Positions 8,360 to 10,058 of a DNA stretch of 10,058 bases are shown piece after piece. The notes beneath the pieces are model-generated. The model was not told the origin of the DNA. It made no database searches and saw only the letters and a list, made by a program, of their open reading frames with translations. Each line of letters starts with the position of its first letter. The first letter of the stretch is position 1. The stretch is from Larix sibirica (lineage: Eukaryota > Streptophyta > Pinopsida > Pinales > Pinaceae), in assembly GCA_004151065.3 (NCBI GenBank), contig NWUY0300075541.1, positions 4,723-14,780 of the forward strand, read 5' to 3'. Position numbers and translations under genes: made by a program.

Positions 8360-9466
8360 TACATACATCATCAAGCTCCAAGATATCTTCTCCTTGGAGA
8401 TTTCTTGTATCGTCGTGGGGTCGAAACTATCCTACAACGTTGCTTGTATCATGAGGAAGCAGAACAAGTCCTTAATGACTGTCATAGCAGGGCATGCGGG
8501 GGCCATCTCTCAGGTCTAGCAAGTGCAAAAAAAATACTCTACGCTGACTAATTTTTGTTGTCAATGTTCAAGGATTATGTCTATGTTGTTAAAAGATGTG
8601 ATAATTGTTAAGTATTTTCCTCTAAGACAGAGGATCCCCCTATCCCCTCCATCTAGTAATCACCAATGGCCCATTTTGAAAATGGGAAATTTATTTCATG
8701 GAGTGTCACCCATCCTCAACATAGGGTCACAAATATATCGTAGTAGCAGTCGATTACATCACTAAGTGGGCCGAAACAATGCCCACATTTGATTGCACAA
8801 GAACCATCGCTACATGATTCTTCTTTAACCATGTCATTTCATGATTCGACGTCCCAAAGCAGTTAGTTTCTGATAATGACACCCACTTTCGTAACCCGAA
8901 TTTAGAGGATTTATCACTTTTGTTAGGATTAATCATGAATTCTCGACATCTTATTATCCTCAATCTAATCCAATTAGAACCATATGTTGTTCCTAAAATT
9001 ATGGGCATACTAAACCTTGTTTAAAATGGCTATAGGATTTAATCCATTTCACCTTGTACATGGCATAGAGTCTATGCTACCCATTGAGTGCAAAATACCT
9101 ACACTCTAATCAGTTGTGGAGTTGTTACCTGACACACCAACTCTCGAACAATGGTTTTTTGTCTTGGAACAGCTCAATGAAGAAATAAGGGACTCACTCC
9201 AATAGAACGAGGCCATGAATTTGCACTCCAAAGTGCACTATGACCGCTAAGTCTAACCTTGCACCTCTAACGAGGGAGACTTTGTCCTTTTCTTCAATGC
9301 CAAGAAAGACAACAAACTTGGTCTCGATAAATTTGTTTCTAAATGGACCAGTCCATATGTCATAAAGAAATTCCTCCACAAAGGGGCATATATCTAAACC
9401 AATCCTAAAGGCATAACCTTCAACAACCCTGTCAACAGGTTGTACCTCAAACATTTCTATCCCTAA
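8360..9466 (+). pseudogene. Ty3/gypsy integrase remnant (catalytic site destroyed)
   Basis: Integrase joins the cDNA to host DNA. The zinc-binding HHCC part is readable: CLYHEEAEQVLNDCHSRACG, with His at 8483 and 8504 and Cys at 8597 and 8606 in KRCDNC. After a shift near 8640 the first catalytic position, expected as Asp-Phe, reads WEIYFM with Tyr at 8692. VAVDYITKWAETMPTFD follows, then VSDNDTHFRN with the second Asp at 8872. YYPQSNPI appears at about 8952-8975 and is joined directly to HMLFLKLWAY at 8981, so the segment that would hold the catalytic Glu is missing. The C-terminal part is GFNPFHLVHGIESMLPIECK, NEGDFVLFF and FVSKWTSPYVIKKFLHKGAY, ending NRLYLKHFYP and TAA at 9464. No chromodomain follows. 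Confidence 0.88.
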
Positions 9467-10058
9467 TTCTTGTGCACTCCATAGGTGCACTATGTTGTTG
9501 GTTATTATTATTTTTGCATTGCCAATACATTTCTCGTGATCTCTATTACACTTGGGTATTTGTGTCATGTATGCAGGAAAATGACCAACAAAACCAAGAC
9601 TCCGACCATTCTAGCAATGGCACGGGACTTGTATCACATGTATAATCCTGAAAATGGCATATAGACAATTATCTCCCTCTGTTTACATTGCATTTACTAG
9701 TACTCTCGTTGATAACCATAAGGTTCTAACTCCCAGCAATGATGTGCCATCAATGTCATTTTTTAGGATAACATGTTTCCCCTGTGGGTGTGTGCACCAT
9801 TGCATTCCCATAATAATTTGACACCCATGATTTCAAACCCCCACAAGTCCAAGGAATTCGATACACTTTGAACCGATCAACCCATAGTTCATCATTTTAT
9901 AGTTGCCCATTTACTCCCTTGCCTTCAGTAGTCAATGTCATCAAATTCCTCGTCACATGTTACGATCAAGAAAAACTATTGACCACTCATACCTCCATGA
10001 GAAATATACTATATGCAATATTCTTTGTATCATCACCCCCGCGAAGACAACAATGGGG
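9467..10058 (+). other. Non-coding 3' region of the gypsy element, no LTR identified
   Basis: After the integrase stop I see no continuous coding frame or protein motif on either strand. The longest open stretch here, on the minus strand at 9194-9568, overlaps integrase and is a shadow. In Ty3/gypsy elements this space holds the 3' untranslated region up to the polypurine tract and 3' LTR, and Tat-like elements often have a long one. No repeat of this sequence appears earlier in the window that would mark an LTR. The window ends in a short G run. Confidence 0.5.

Larger units (their letters stand above)
3090..10058 (+). mobile_element. Degenerate Ty3/gypsy LTR retrotransposon, Tat-like, lacking 5' end
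   Basis: The order gag, protease, RT, RNase H, integrase on the + strand is the Ty3/gypsy order (Ty1/copia has integrase before RT). There is no chromodomain after the integrase, the spacer between protease and RT is long, and the integrase ends in a short NRLYLKHFYP tail, all of which suggest a non-chromodomain, Tat-like lineage. That finer call is from memory of the family. The 5' LTR, primer-binding site and N-terminal gag are absent, and gag begins directly against LINE RT sequence. A 3' LTR, if present, lies beyond 10058. Frame shifts near 4683, 6480, 7345, 8640 and 8975 and dozens of stops show that the copy is old and cannot act on its own. Confidence 0.9.

Noticed and set aside
8523-8765. 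Open frame of 80 codons in the integrase region
   Set aside because: Integrase zinc-finger and core motifs read in the two other frames across this interval.
9194-9568. Minus-strand open frame of 124 codons
   Set aside because: It lies opposite the well recognised integrase C-terminus and shows no motif of its own.
1-10058. CRISPR array, tRNA, rRNA, bacterial operon or defence system
   Set aside because: No regularly spaced repeats, tRNA-like arms, ribosome binding sites or prokaryotic gene families were seen; the content is plant retroelement remnants.

Overview
The window looks like nuclear DNA of a seed plant with a repeat-rich genome. I see no intact host gene, bacterial operon, RNA gene or CRISPR array. 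Nearly all of it is two decayed retrotransposons on the + strand, lying end to end. The plant call rests on the element types: a plant-style L1 (LINE) and a Ty3/gypsy element of the non-chromodomain, Tat-like kind. A large-genome lineage such as a gymnosperm is plausible, but the sequence alone cannot prove it.

Layout. Positions 1-295 are AT-rich with no recognisable content. Positions about 296 to 3090 are a broken L1-like LINE: an ORF1 C-terminal remnant (296-810), a short spacer, an endonuclease domain (from 993), a connecting region, and a reverse transcriptase (2311-3089). The RT stops just after its FxDD-box position. From about 3090-3110 the same reading frame becomes gag of a Ty3/gypsy element. 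That element then runs in normal order: gag with a Pro/Gln-rich tail (to about 3900), protease (about 4528-4860), a long Pro-rich linker (to about 6790), reverse transcriptase (to about 7490), RNase H (about 7646-8359) and integrase (to the stop at 9464-9466). The remaining 590 bases are non-coding 3' sequence, and no LTR is visible in the window.

Both elements are dead. The LINE has at least four frame changes and many stops. It has lost catalytic Asp residues in the endonuclease (GGNFN, SYHWPI) and in the RT (FVYDT). The gypsy pol has several frame changes. Its integrase has Tyr at the first catalytic Asp position and has lost the segment that should carry the catalytic Glu. Its RT still has FLDD, and a 237-codon stretch through RNase H is open. 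Many stops in gag look like Gln codons changed by C-to-T, as expected from long-methylated plant repeats.

I found no undescribed system. The points most worth checking are the in-frame LINE/gypsy junction, the Gln-to-stop decay pattern, and the integrase deletion. Domain calls come from motifs recognised by eye, with no database search.
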